A DNA stretch of 30,562 nucleotides. Origin: Gamarada debralockiae (taxonomy: Eukaryota > Ascomycota > Leotiomycetes > Helotiales > Hyphodiscaceae). Both the position numbers and the translations under genes were made by a program. The stretch spans positions 1 through 30,562 of the forward strand of contig NXFV01001296.1 of the NCBI GenBank assembly GCA_002803225.1. Direction: 5' to 3'. How positions within the stretch are numbered: the stretch's first letter is position 1; each line of letters begins with the position of its first letter. The notes under the pieces were generated by a model that was not told where the DNA came from, ran no database searches, and saw only the letters and a list, made by a program, of their open reading frames with translations. Shown one piece after another: positions 1-10,902 of this stretch.

Positions 1-509
1 GTAAAAGAATAGGCTATATAAAGAATTTAAAGAAGGGCCTTCTTTTGTTATTTGTTATTAGTTATTTTTCGATAGATAGTATATATTTCGGTATTTTTTG
101 TTACTGTGGGTATACAATAGATTGTTCCCACGAAAACAAGGTAGTTCACTGACTTTTTATCTATAATATAAGCCTGTGTAATATTACCTTAGTTAGTACT
201 CTCTTTTCTCTAGGTATTTACTTAAGAGGTAATATTAACTTTATTACCTCTTTATAGGTAAGTAATAAGATTAAATTAAGTTACTTTAAATAACTCTATT
301 AACGTGATAGACAAATAGATAATTTAGTGGCTATTGTATAAGACTTATAAGTACTAGTGAAGTAATATAGATTATTAAAGACAGCTCTAACCTCTATAAC
401 TAGCTTAAATACCTCTCTTTCTAATAACTTACAACAAACTGCCTGCCTTTTAGATAATTTCTAGCAGAACTAAGAGCAATTAAATGTTACACAAGGGTCG
501 ACTTTACAT
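1..509. other. AT-rich sequence without a recognisable gene
   Basis: I see no convincing frame or motif here on either strand. The sequence has the same TpA-rich, CpA-poor composition as the rest of the damaged regions. It probably belongs to a degraded repeat whose left part lies outside the window. Confidence 0.4.
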
Positions 510-2659
510 ATGATAAGTCCTTTACATACTCTAGGACTATCTAACAGCTGTCCTTATAATATACCGCCTCCTATAGGTAAGTTATATTCTAGCTATTTAA
601 TAAATATTAAGCTAATAAAAGAACAAGATCTAATCGGAAAAGCTAGAATAAAGAACTGGGTATTTAATCTTAAGATAATCCTTAAAGGCAGGACTCTATA
701 ACTATATTAGTGGCGCCTTCGGTGGTTTATATATATAATACTAGTAAAGAAGGCTAATCTTTGCTATAATTATCTTATACTATACAATAATTTAAATAGA
801 TTCTAGCTATACCCTATATTTTATTCGGGGTATAGCCTTGTACTAGAATAAAAATTACTATTTATATGTACAAGATTCCACTTCTCTTCAATTAAGGAGT
901 AGTTTATAAGGATTTCTTTTTTATATATACTATTCAAACAGATAGTCAATATTACAAATATTATATAAGCTACCTTATAAAATATATATAGCTTAAACAT
1001 TACTAGTTCTAAACAAAATATTAACCTTAATCTTAGTTTAATACAAATTATCCTTTGCACAGAAACCTTGCCTAAAGCACTTATTCGACTTTTATATAAC
1101 AAGGGACACAGAGTAAGTAGTGATACTAAATTCTTAATATTACTATTTACTATCCTTTTTGCATAAGTAGTAATAGAAGAGGATTAGTTAATCCACGAGG
1201 TAGAACTCTTTAATAGGGATAGCTTAGTATCTTAAATCAATTATATTATTTTGTATAAATTAGTAACCTTTAGAATTAATATATATAAAATCAATTATAT
1301 TAAAATATTCCCCTTAAAACATCTCTATAGCCAGTCAATGTTATTACTCCTTAATTATAGCTACAAAAGTATAAAGGGAGCTGTAGGAATAAGGCAGCTA
1401 GTTTGTGCCCTCTTTTCTCTATTTATATACTTATACCTTCTACTTTATACTTTATACTTTCTTTTAATCCTACTATAGAATATCTATAGATTAGTCTGTA
1501 AACGAGCTGCCGGACTCTTACGTGCGCGCAAATACTAACGAGCCTTCTAAATAAGAGCTAACTATATGTTTACGTTATTAAAGTTCTAAAGTATTATTAA
1601 TTTTCTTTTACCCTTTAAGAAATACATTACTAATAACCGCCCTATAGCTAAAGTACTCGCGTACCCCGGGTATCTGTAAAAGATACGAAGATATAAGTTA
1701 GAGGTACTACTATTCAAAGCCTTTGGATTGGAAACTATTGGCGTAAGGCCGTGGTCAAAAGCGAAAAGACGCCCAAATACAAACCGATGAGAGTCTGTAA
1801 AATAGTTATAGCTGAGGCGATTTCTTAGATATAGAACTTTCTAGTATAACAGTACTACAATCAATAAATTTACTATTATAAAACATATAGGACAGACTTT
1901 CGAACACTAAGCCTTAACCCCAATTAATATAATAGATTATATTTTCGGAAGAACTATAGCCTTTAACTAAATTAGAGCAAGTTTTCAGCTACCCTAGGTT
2001 ATAGTATCTTCTTATACTCCTGTTTAGCTAGCCCTTGATTTTAAATATACTAGGTTATCTAGATCTTACCCCTTCGCTTTTAGAAAGAGACTACTAAGTC
2101 GTTATCGAAGGAATTCCTATAACTTATAAGTTTATACTTAAAACTTTTATATTCTTAGTCGATTCTTTTATCTTGAAATCTAATCCTCTATTAAGAGTGC
2201 TTAAATTTTAATGTCGTTTTATATATATAAGTAGCTATTTAAAATAGGTATAATCTTTTGGCGTTATTATTAATAGAATATTAATCGGATTAGCCTTGGG
2301 TAAAATAAGGATAAAGCCCGTCTAAGTACCTTTTACTGATAAGGAATATACTAGAGGGTATTTAAATTAGTCTTATATAGATATTTAGTAGAAGCGTTAT
2401 TTTTTGTATAGCCTTAATTCATCTCTTCTCCCAAGTACTTTACTAATATCTAGTCTAGGACAGTGAAAGTAGTAGCTATTAAGGATAAGATTTTAAGCAA
2501 AGATATTATAGAGTCTAAAAAAGAAGTTAGGGATTTAAAGTAGTAATATAATAATGCCTTGCTCTCTAAAACTAAAGAGTGATTACTACTCTCGTGTAAT
2601 CCCTTAACGAATAATTCTTATGTAATAAAGAAGGATATAGTAAAAGTAAAAGGAAACAA
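510..2659 (+). pseudogene. Possible degenerate coding region, frame uncertain
   Basis: One plus-strand frame (codons starting at multiples of 3) holds two small open stretches, 510-701 and 1251-1478, and can be read to about 2.66 kb with stops that are nearly all TAG or TAA and about three TGA. The stretch at 2460-2620 reads as a charged, helix-like segment (for example KEVRDLK followed by two TAG codons). At 1680-2450 at least one other frame looks equally protein-like, so the frame is not secure and indels are likely. No family is recognised. The conserved-looking patch near 1490-1800 keeps several CpG steps and is the least damaged part. It could be one mobile-element gene or two overlapping remnants. 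Confidence 0.25.
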
Positions 2660-2767
2660 GATTAGGTAGATAAGTAGATTAAATAAGTAGATTAGATAAG
2701 TGGATTAGATGAGTGGATTGGATAAGTGGATTAGATAAGTAGATTAGATAAGTGGATTGGATAAGTA
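2660..2767 (+). repeat. 13-bp minisatellite, about 8 units
   Basis: Tandem units of GATTAGATAAGTG or close variants run head to tail. Seven units are 13 bp, and the first is expanded to 17 bp. Variation among units is mostly A/G, as expected from RIP-type change. The unit length is not a multiple of three, so any reading frame cycles through the array. Confidence 0.9.
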
Positions 2768-4039
2768 GGAGCACGGGATATTGTGTAATACAAGGATCCA
2801 ATTTGACCTGTCACCCCTCCATAGAAGGAGCTTATAAATCATGCCTTTATTACAGTATCCGGCATCCTACTGGACCTCTTTGCTAAACAAAAGGGGGCCA
2901 CTCATAAACCTCTTATAGGGTACTATGTAATCGCTCCTCATCCGTTTTATCCTATAGTTTTCGATTTATCTAGGTATAAACTTATCGAATTTGATTAGTA
3001 ATATTTAACGCTTTGAAATTCATGCTAGGAGTATAGCTAATAATCTAGCGTTATCGTGGCATCGATAAGAACGTCATATATAAAGCTTGCTAACTTTATA
3101 TTTACCTACTAGTTATTAGGCGTCTGTATTCTTATAAATGGGATAGTGCTGTCTAAAATACGCCTAATAGATGTAAAGGAACTTATGCTGTATACTGCTT
3201 GTATACTTTTTAAGGGTATATTCTAGGCAATAATAATAAGTTTTGAGTTTCCTATTAAGAGCTCTAACCCTAGTAGAAGTAGTAATACAGTTGGAAGTTA
3301 TAGTCAGGCGACTATCTTATCTATATAAACTGTCTTTTATCTTGTCTAGAAACTTTAGTTCTCTTAGTCTAAAGTACTTATTTAAGTCTTAATATTTCCT
3401 TTTCCGTATAAATAAACGCTATAGCTTTAAGGACAAAGCGACTAAAGAAAAGTTTATAGATATTAGAGGATTTGCTATTAACTTTAGGCTTTACTATTAG
3501 ACCTACTGCCGCAATTAATAGTAAGTATTATATATTTTTCTACTTATAAATATTAATTTAAATTAGTTTTATTCCTAAGAGAGAGAGTTGCTTTAATAAT
3601 TAAAGAGGAGATTAAAGTAATTTAAGTATTATTAACTAAGAAGGGATTTTCAACTAATAAACTAGACGACTTTAGGTATAATAATATTTCTCTATTCATA
3701 ATATATAGATCTTCTAAGGTAGTTTTCCAAGAGAGTAGGTAGTTAGCCCCGCTAATCCCAAAAACTAAGGGATTTTAGACTCTAGTTTAAAGAGGATTCG
3801 CTATTAGCACCCTAATTACAATCCTTGCTAGTGTATAGGTCTATAGCGGCCCTTAAGGTTATTACTTCTAATGTATTATATAAGATTTTTAAATAGACTT
3901 TTAGTAGTAATACTCTTATAAGATATACCTATTAGGCAGGGAGGCTATAACCTTAAATCTTATTCTTTACTATTACTATTTACTAGAATAATATATATTA
4001 TATCTTATATATCTATAAGTAGAGTATATATATATTTTA
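2768..4039. other. Degraded AT-rich stretch, no gene recognised
   Basis: The first 200 bases (about 2.77-2.97 kb) are less mutated and keep motifs such as GGATCC and CACCCCTCC, but I find no long frame there. The rest is TpA-rich with stops in every frame. No tandem repeat or RNA gene is visible. Confidence 0.4.
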
Positions 4040-4680
4040 ACTCTAGTTAACTTGTTATATAAGTAATAATAGAGCCTTATTCTCTGCTTAAGACTCTTAT
4101 TTTAGTAGTTTGCCTTTTTTCTCTCTCTTTCTAACTTAAGTTACTTTTTCTTTAACTCGAGTTTCTCTAACGCCTTAACTATATTATATTCCTTAACTAT
4201 ATTATCTGCCTTAATTATATTATCTGCCTTAATTATATTATATTCCTTAACCCTATCTTCTTTAAACCTATCTCTCTTTAGTCTTATAGATTTCTGGCTT
4301 ATTAACTATTCCCTCTCTATACCTATAGAACTTCGCTTTTGTAATTAGGCTCGTAAAGGTTATAGATACATTTTAATTTTTCTTAGTACTTTAGAAGAAT
4401 TAAATACTATAGTATCTTTTATAGCTATTTAGTTAAGAATTAATAATAGTTAATAAGTAATAATATTAGGATCCTTACTATAGATATTTAATTTAAGAAA
4501 TAGTTTAATAAAGGGATATATTTCGGATAGTAGGGTCTAGTCTTTACCTTTTAATATACTTATATTAAGTTAGATTCTAGTACAATACTAGGATAATAGA
4601 CCTATTATTAAGATAATTTGCTTTGAAATACTTTAAAGAGTATAATTTTAGTCTAGATACTTTGTACTATATAATAAAAT
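4040..4680 (-). pseudogene. Degenerate coiled-coil protein remnant
   Basis: One minus-strand frame reads through roughly 200 codons with TAG/TAA interruptions only. The N-terminal half is hydrophobic and helical. It is followed by a strongly charged segment with motifs such as IRLKRDRFKEDRVKEY, and then a six-residue repeat (KEYNIV / KADNII) encoded by the 18-bp array at 4173-4251. After the repeat comes another Lys/Glu/Leu-rich helix (LEKLELKKK, LERERKKA). The composition suggests a long coiled coil at the C-terminal end of a mobile-element protein, but no catalytic motif is visible and the family is not recognised. Both ends are uncertain. Confidence 0.45.
4173..4251 (-). repeat. 18-bp tandem repeat, 4.4 units
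   Basis: On the plus strand the unit is CCTTAACTATATTATATT with variants ending ATCTG. Units start at 4173, 4191, 4209, 4227 and 4245 (partial). Because 18 is a multiple of three, on the minus strand it encodes a six-residue repeat in frame with the coiled-coil remnant that contains it. Confidence 0.9.
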
Positions 4681-4862
4681 CCTACTTTTATATATTAAAT
4701 CCATAGCTATTCTAATTAGTTTATTCCTCTATAATAATTTACATCTAGAACAAACTAGGAACTACAACGCTAACTCACCTTTTATTGCTATAGTCAAGGA
4801 CTATAGCCCTTATATTTTAAGAATATCAATTCTCCTTACATAGAAAAAATACTATATATCTC

Positions 4863-5954
4863 TTGCTAAATACGTTTATAATAGTATCCTTAGAAGGGTA
4901 TATCTTGTCCTCTATTACTAATAATAATTATCTTAATCTTATAGAGATCTCTAGGTTATCCTTTAAGGGTAACCCTCTTTACTCTCTTATCTATTCTTCT
5001 AGTATTTCTTATAAGAAAATTAAAGCTTACTTTCTTAGAATAATTAAGTTTTAATAAGAAAGTAAAGAGGTATAGATAATAAAGATTATATATAATTAAA
5101 CAACTATAGGATTTACGACCTAGTTCTTAGGGCTAAAGTAATAGGATAAAATACTAGAACGGCCTCTTAATATAGATTTTAGGTTTTAAGACAACCTAAA
5201 GAAGAGAATAAAGTAAGTTACTAATAGGATTTATAATAAGGATATAGATTACAGTAAGTTTTAAGACTCTTCTTAAACTTTTAAGAGATACAAAAAAATT
5301 ACTACTAATTAGTTTATAAATAAAAAGTTAAATATAATAAGTATATTACCTTAGTATTAGAATAAAAAGGTAGGTATAGCATTATTAAAGTAGAGACTAC
5401 AAGAAGTAAATAAAAATAAAAGGAGAGTATATTTAATAGTAACTCTAGTAAGAAGAAGATTATATTCGAAGTATAGGTTTAAAATAAAGGGGGCTATAAC
5501 TATAAATTTAAAGAAGTATAGTAGGAATAAGGAATATACTTAGACTATTATAGTAAGAGCTACTATATCTTCTCTATCGCAGGGCAGAGCTAGGTCGAGT
5601 AACGAACTTTCGTAGAGTAAGACAAGGTAAGAAGAAAAAACAAGAAGCATAGATAATCTTATTAAAGAGATTAGTAAAGTCTGTATTAGAGGAGGATCCT
5701 AGAGTATATAGTTATAGAGTAAAGAGGATTAGCAGTAAATAAGGACTTAAGAGAGTTCGGGTGCCGTTTAGTATAAGCCCCTTGTAGGGATATAAAGTAA
5801 CTAGACTTAGGATAATCGTAAATATTATTTCGTGACTACCAAAGATCTAGATAGGAACTAGGCGTACGATTATTATACTCTTAAATAGATAGCAGAGGGA
5901 AGTAATAAAGGAGCTAAGTAGGGAAAAGGGAAAAAGGGGAAAGGAAAACAATAA
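4863..5954 (+). pseudogene. Unrecognised degenerate gene with Lys/Gly-rich tail
   Basis: A single plus-strand frame runs for about 364 codons from 4863 to a TAA at 5952-5954. All interruptions I see are TAG or TAA, with no TGA. The first 63 codons are open. The best-preserved part is 5550-5954, a hydrophilic, Gln/Ser-rich region in which many Gln positions are now TAG. It includes YYFVTTKDLDRN near 5830-5865 and ends in a basic tail, GKGKKGKGK. The basic C-terminus could bind nucleic acid. I do not recognise the family and see no reverse transcriptase, integrase or transposase signature. The true 5' end is unknown, since the ATG-like start at 4863 is not conserved by any visible signal. Confidence 0.45.
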
Positions 5955-6780
5955 TTTATTATAGGGGTTCGCCTCTTACTTTATTGTCCTAGTATACTTA
6001 TACTATATATATAATTATACTCTAATTCTCTAGTTGAAAACCAAAAATTAATATTAGTAATTCTTATAAAGTATTTCCCTTGCAGAGACTTAAATAAGCA
6101 CTATTGTATTATTATAGAGAAGTATACCTAGGTTATAAAGTTCTATTGGGAAATTATCTGGTTTATTGAAGTAAGGAGTATAGTCTAATCCTGTAATATT
6201 TGCATAGGTTAAGTAGGAAGCTATTAGTTAAAATTGCTTAATTAGATATAGCTTTCTATTTTCTAAGGACCTAATAATACTAGAGGTTTGAACTAGACTA
6301 TACTAGGGTTCTTTACTAACTTTAATCCAGCTTATTTAAGGCCGACTTTATTTAGATAAGGGGCTTAATTTAGTCGCTTACTACTATTAATAGCCTTATA
6401 TAATACTTCGACTACCAGAAGAGGCTTAAATAGGCTCTAATTACTAAATATAGCCTTTATCCGTAGAGTACCTCCCTAACCTCTCTTATTAATCTCCTTG
6501 CCTTTTACATATAAAAGATTATTAAGATTATTTGCCTTAGATACTAAGGCAATACTTGAGAACTATTCCTAATATAGTTACTAAGGTAAACAAAGTCATA
6601 TACTACGGATTTAGGCCGCGACAAAAAAAATCTACAGTAGTTATATCGCTAAATTCAGTTATATATATATAATAATTTCTATTTAACGACTTATTTATAT
6701 ATTATACTAGCCCTGAAGTATTAAATTCGAATAGCTTTATAAATTAATATAGACGTACAAAGAAGTTAGGAGTTTTAGTG
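5955..6780. other. Degraded spacer
   Basis: There is no coherent frame here. The segment is TpA-rich and contains short A/T simple runs, for example the alternating AT tract near 6660-6672. An 18-bp string, GAATAGCTTTATAAATTA, occurs near 6731 and again near 10309, but the flanks do not match, so I do not call a repeat family. Confidence 0.35.
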
Positions 6781-6938
6781 TTCCGCGATTCTTGTGTAAA
6801 TAGACGAGTTTCTCGCCTTTGTACTGACAAGGAATCATACTGACTTAGCACAATCGGGCGCTAAGGATCCCCATTGTCGATTCTCCTGACTCACGCTACT
6901 TATCTTTCTATTGCAACGTCTTCATCAAGGACTCTATA

Positions 6939-7115
6939 ATGACTAAAGCGACCTCCTATAGCTTATCGAAGGACGCCCTCCGCGAGTTGGCCGACTTAGT
7001 AGACTCTAATCACCAAGATACCACTGCCAAGCTCGTTGTTATAGAGAACGAATTGACCGCCGTTCGCCGCAAGCTTGACCAAGCCATGGTCTCTATCTAC
7101 ATCGGGACCGCCTAG
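6939..7115 (+). CDS. Short little-mutated ORF, 58 codons
   Basis: The ORF has an ATG start and a TAG end. It has normal-looking codon use (GCC, CTC, CGC, GAG, GAC), unlike the surrounding TpA-rich DNA. The product reads as a soluble amphipathic helix protein (LSKDALRELADLVD, then KLVVIENELTAVRRKLDQ), plausibly a short coiled coil. In the same frame translation is open from 7116 to about 7290 after the single TAG, so this is probably the start of a longer gene (about 117 codons) stopped by one CAG- or TGG-derived TAG. The frame downstream of 7330 is different, so an intron or indel lies between. Function is unknown. The position at the head of a long degenerate frame suggests an N-terminal exon. 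Confidence 0.45.
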   Translation: MTKATSYSLSKDALRELADLVDSNHQDTTAKLVVIENELTAVRRKLDQAMVSIYIGTA

Positions 7116-7329
7116 TTATCACGACTACTCAACTTCTCTAGGGTAGTAAAGTATATAAGCCCTATAGCTATAGTTCCAAATAACCGTAGAGAGTCTCTAC
7201 CTTGTTCCTTTTTAGCTTACCTCCTAGCGTTCTTTAGGCTCGGCGAAGCTGCACGAGGTATATTCCTTGCGCCTATGCGAATAGATATCCGCTAATAGAA
7301 TAGTACACAATTTAATACAGTTACTCTAA

Positions 7330-8583
7330 TATTATAATTTTAAGAAGTATATCTACTAGCGCAAAGGCAATAAAGATAAGTTTCCCTAGGGGAATATAAT
7401 AGAGGACACGGAATTTGAGAGGGCACTAGAGCTATAGGATATAGTCAAGAAATAGCCTAATAAAGGTTTAAGAGCTTTAGCCTTAAAGCTTAAGATTAAC
7501 TAGGAAAAGATTAAGAAGGAGTTGCTTTTATAGCAAGCGGACCTAGATAGCTTTATATAGGACTGGAGAACATCGGTATTAGAAAAGCGTTCCATTAATA
7601 CCGTTTAACCTCCCTCTTCCCGTCGTACTTGTATCCAACCTAAGGAACAAGCCCGGACTAAGCAGCAAAGCACAGCGATTACGGATACAACGAGACACGA
7701 CCCATCGGCAGCACTAAGGGAATAGGCAGCTATATATCAGGATAGGTTTTTCGTATTGATTAGAACTCCCAAACCCAAATCTGTATCGTCATACAATAAG
7801 TACAATTTACAGCTTCAATAGGACACTAAATCATCTTATCACGGGCCTACGGTCAATAGAGTTATATTCGTACTAATATCTCTAAAACATAAAGCCTAGG
7901 CTTCTATACCTATTACTATCCTAGTTAAGCTATCCGAAAATAGCTATTAATATTAGCGTAGTAGCTTTAAGCTATCGAATACTATAGACAGTCGACTCCT
8001 TGAGACACAACGCCCCTTAGCTCAACCTTTTGCTAAGTCTTTTACTATAGAACGTGTATCTCCGATACTACGCCAATAAACATAACGCCAAATGCCTATA
8101 CAGCCCGATTCTCTTATACAAGCAAACACTATCCCGACCTAACCTAATACTATTTTAACTTAAGATCCTTACCCCGCGGTCTCGATAAATTTACTATAGT
8201 ATTCAAAAGAGTACTTTTAGTAAGGACGTATAAAGCTTGACTTATTTAGGATACTAGAACTACAGAGGTTATCGTAAAAGACATAGAAAGAGGCGTATAG
8301 ACAAGGAGAATTCAAGGTACAAACAAATCAAAGATCTAGGAGGTCGTAGCTAATACTTATAGCATTCTAAGAAAGACTGCTATTTAAGTTATATATTGAC
8401 GATACAGCTAGCGAGCTAGCGCCGGGTCTCCTAGGAAGTTAGAAGTCAGGGTTTTCCCTCCTTGCCTAATATCTATATACGTAGGAAAAGGCAATCAAGG
8501 AGCCAGGCGGATAGGTCTCGAGAAGTCAAAGAAGCGAAAGGCCACTTCTAGTCTGCCGCTGCCGCCCGCCGAGAAGCTCGCCA
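7330..8583 (+). pseudogene. Long degenerate ORF of unknown function
   Basis: One frame (codons starting at 3n+1) runs for about 415 codons. It has roughly two dozen in-frame stops, all TAG or TAA and none TGA. The first 90 codons are Lys/Glu/Leu-rich and helical (for example NKGLRALALKLKIN), and the section ends at a TAA at 7606-7608. The remainder is Ser/Thr/Gln/Pro-rich and mostly hydrophilic, with a helical patch near 8230-8330 and an Arg/Ser-rich end. The 58-codon ORF at 6939 may be its N-terminal exon. It converges on the minus-strand kinase pseudogene. No domain is recognised. The first part could be a DNA-binding helical domain, but that is a guess from composition. Confidence 0.45.
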
Positions 8584-8704
8584 TAGGTGATACTTTAAGG
8601 CTTTAGTATAAAACCAAAAAAATTCCAATCATGTGGTATAACTAATAGGCTAGAGATCCTTATTTATATAGCCCCTTGAACTTCGCTCATTGGCATTTGC
8701 TTAT

Positions 8705-9513
8705 CTAGGCGTCCAAAACCTGTTCTGCTGTCATGAATTCCTTCGTCCAGCAGCCCATGATGACTTCCCCTCCTACTAGCCCCATCACATCAGGATACTG
8801 CCTTTGCCTGAAGAGTAAATTTACTCTATCTACATAGTCTAAATATTTGTCACTCTCGCTGAAAAAAGCCTGAGTCTAGTAAGGCCAGTACTTAGTTAAT
8901 ATCGTGTAAAAATGAGATCCAAGGCCGAATATGTCGATGGCTGGGATGACCTCGGAGCCTTGGGTAGGGTCGTAGAAAGGGTCGTTGGGGAGCTGGTTTC
9001 CGTCCAGTCCCAACTCGTCGCATAGCGCTCCGCCAAAATCACAGAGCAACAGTTCGAGGCGTCTTGGGACCGTTTCGTGCACAAGGAAGTTTTTAGGACG
9101 TAGATCTGAATGCGTCACCCCGCGGCTGTGGATATAGGCGACAGCTTCCGCCGATTGGCGGCACCATTCCTTGCGTTGAGGAAGTTTGATTGATAGATTG
9201 TTGGCGTTGATATAAGTTTGGAGGTTACTGTGACTTGCCTCGTTAAAGAGTAACCCGTTACCCTTCTTCCCTAGGTATCTTGGAATACTTATTAGCGTTC
9301 ACGAATATCTGTCCCCTATTAGTAGACGACATACCTCACAATCCTTAGATAGGATCTTAACCGCTAAAGAATCCCTGCTTTAACAGAGAAGGCGAGCCTT
9401 ACTTGCTTGGCCACCGCTTCGTGATCCGTCTTTATAGGTGATTTAAGAAACACACTTGGCTAGATTCGTGAGCCGGTGGACGTTGAACTAATACGTCTAA
9501 GGAGCTCTCCCAT
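8705..9513 (-). pseudogene. Compact fungal protein kinase pseudogene
   Basis: Joining 9335-9513 to 8705-9278 (intron 9279-9334 removed) gives one continuous frame of 250 codons from ATG to TAG. That is about the length of small fungal protein-kinase-like proteins. Visible motifs are VFLKSP with the probable beta-3 Lys at codon 24, RIVRYLG at the start of the hinge region, HSDLRPKN at codons 116-123 (catalytic loop; Arg of HRD is Ser), and DFG at codons 140-142. They are followed by the IDIFGLGSHFYTI helix and a C-terminal GCWTKEFMTAEQVL, typical of this fungal group. A glycine-rich loop is not obvious. Three internal TAG codons (18, 50 and 194) break it, consistent with RIP. Composition is GC-richer than its neighbours. 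The product would be a non-RD Ser/Thr-type kinase. If the TAG at 8705 is also a mutation, the end is at 8687. Confidence 0.8.
9279..9334 (-). other. 56-bp spliceosomal intron in kinase pseudogene
   Basis: On the minus strand the segment begins GTATGT, contains GCTAATAA as a branch-point-like element 15-20 bases before its end, and ends in CCAAG. Its removal joins codons phase 2 to phase 1 and restores the conserved kinase string RIVRYLG across the junction, although the exon frames on either side differ. Length and signals fit short introns of filamentous ascomycetes. Confidence 0.8.
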
Positions 9514-9583
9514 TATACAAAGTGATTCAGAAAGAGTTCGAGGCGTATAGCGTGCAGAGGAGCTAGGGCTATTCACAAGTCTT

Positions 9584-9790
9584 TCAAGAGTTCTTGCAGT
9601 GGCACAGAAGCCACATGGGATGCAGCTCCCCTGGAGTCGCACTAAACTGATGTGGCGCGGGTGTGGCACTAGCGGAACACATTCTTCTACAAGTAACTAT
9701 GTATAGGTCAGGTTTTACAAAATAAAACAGACGAGGTATATTTCGTTTAAATTTAATATTATACAGATCGCGATACCCAATTTCGGTCAT
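9584..9790 (-). CDS. Doubtful 68-codon ORF upstream of kinase
   Basis: This minus-strand ORF starts at ATG 9788-9790 and reads MTEIGYRDLYNIKFKRN, then a hydrophobic/basic segment, and ends with TGA. It overlaps the region that would be the 5' leader of the kinase and lies in another frame. It could be an upstream exon or chance. There is no homology signal that I recognise. Confidence 0.2.
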   Translation of the reverse strand: MTEIGYRDLYNIKFKRNIPRLFYFVKPDLYIVTCRRMCSASATPAPHQFSATPGELHPMWLLCHCKNS

Positions 9791-9808
9791 ATAGTGCAAA
9801 CAAGCTAA

Positions 9809-10159
9809 TTAGAGAGCATAGGCTGCAAAGGAGTAGCGCCTAACCGGTACATCTAATAGAACTGCAAGGAATGAGAATAAGTAGACCAGATTGATATGTC
9901 GATAGCAGCTCCCCTCGATTTCTGCCGCACTAATTTTCCTATTTCTATTAGTATCGCATAAACGACTATGCTCCGACAAACTTACGATTGTCTAGATAGT
10001 GTGGTATGTATTGCAGGTTTGCAGGCTATAAGGGCCCTTTTGTTTAGAGGAACCTATCTGGTTTACTCGGACCTCGTGATTTGCCTTGGTTGGATTGTCA
10101 TAGCGATCAAATTTCACCTCTTCCGTCGTTCGGTTGCCATAAGTCCAAACTTTGGTCAT
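9809..10159 (-). pseudogene. Open minus-strand frame with one TAG, unknown
   Basis: From an ATG at 10157-10159 the frame is open for 55 codons to a TAG at 9992-9994, then for about 60 more codons to TAA 9809-9811. The first part is hydrophilic (for example NRTTEEVKFDRYDNPTKANHE). A GTAAGT at 9985-9980 and a CTTGCAG ending at 9862 could bound a 124-bp intron. A plus-strand ORF of 81 codons (9968-10213) overlaps it antisense and encodes a hydrophobic product. At most one is real, and the hydrophilic minus-strand reading is my preference. No family is recognised. It could be a cargo gene remnant or noncoding. Confidence 0.25.
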
Positions 10160-10213
10160 TTCGTGTTTGGTATATATACTAGCCTCGAGAAGGAGAACTG
10201 GTGTGAATATTAA

Positions 10214-10532
10214 GGCGGTTAATAATCTAATGCCTAAAAGTAGTAATTGAGGTGATTGTATTTAATCGAGAGTTGAGAGCTGCTGATTCGAATTTTCTAG
10301 GTAAACGTGAATAGCTTTATAAATTATTATTTGAGACCCTATAGGTGATTCTGCATTCACTGTAGTAGTCTTGCGGGCTTGAGATTAGAGAAGATGGGTA
10401 GGGTGCTTGTATACGCAGACCTCCTAAAAAGGATATGCCTGCTTACTTGTTATGTTAATTGGCGATCTCGTCCGGTTGCCTTGGTTATAGCCGACTAGAT
10501 CACAAGAGGATATAACAGATTTTTGCGTTGTG
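10214..10532. other. Moderately mutated noncoding stretch
   Basis: CpA and TpG steps are still present, so RIP damage is light. I find no frame above 60 codons, repeat or RNA gene. Confidence 0.35.
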
Positions 10533-10597
10533 CAATAGGATCCTTTTTAGCTTCTATACCGGGGTTCTCTTTTGGCTCCCATCTAGCCTATTAGACT
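10533..10597 (+). repeat. Dispersed repeat, copy 1
   Basis: This copy matches 12115-12179. Shared strings include CTTTTT near the start, CTCTATAC-type sequence, and the 18-base GCTCCCATCTAGCCTATT. It lies just left of the 54-bp minisatellite. This copy keeps CCGGGG where copy 2 has CTAGGA, so copy 2 is the more RIP-mutated one. Confidence 0.75.
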
Positions 10598-10612
10598 AAC
10601 ATGACCATCCTA

Positions 10613-10902
10613 AACGCATTAGAAATAGAAAGAAAGCTTGAAAATTACCGAAAATCCTGGACGTTTCCTAAATTATTCTGATCAATAGTGACTGTTTACC
10701 TTGTGGTGAATATTCACTATTTGGTGAGTACTCACTAGGGGGGACTATTTACTATATAGTGAATATTCACTAATTAGTAGGTGCTTACTAGGGGGTGACT
10801 ATTCACTTTGTAGTGATTATTCACTGATTAGTGGGTGCTCACTAGGGGGTGACTATTCACTTTGCAGTGAACATTTCACTTTTTGGTGAGTACTCACTAG
10901 GG
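10613..10902 (+). repeat. 54-bp minisatellite with conserved left flank, copy A
   Basis: A left flank beginning AACGCATTAGAAATAGAA (10613) leads into about four units of 53-55 bp, each containing TTCACT, TTTGGTGAGTACTCA-type sequence and CTAGGGGG. Unit joints (CTAG) fall at 10735, 10788, 10842 and 10897. The same flank plus array recurs at 23287-23631, so the two are copies of one dispersed element. Copy A is less mutated. Each unit carries several GTGA/TCAC inverted pairs (TAGTGAATATTCACTA is a perfect palindrome), so single strands could fold. Confidence 0.85.

Noticed and set aside
821..1102. Minus-strand 93-codon ORF
   Set aside because: Hydrophobic low-information product opposite a plus-strand frame. 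No domain and no coding-like codon pattern.
2660..2767. CRISPR-like array
   Set aside because: Units are directly adjacent with no spacers, and the organism is eukaryotic; it is a minisatellite.
8896..9084. Second minus-strand ORF inside the kinase
   Set aside because: It is an alternative-frame shadow of the kinase exon, which has clear catalytic motifs in its own frame.
9968..10213. Plus-strand 81-codon ORF
   Set aside because: It is antisense to a hydrophilic minus-strand frame with plausible intron signals. The product is hydrophobic and unrecognised. I could not decide, and listed only the minus-strand frame at low confidence.
6728..10326. 18-bp identical string GAATAGCTTTATAAATTA at two places
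   Set aside because: Flanks do not align, so it is too short to call a dispersed repeat in AT-rich DNA.
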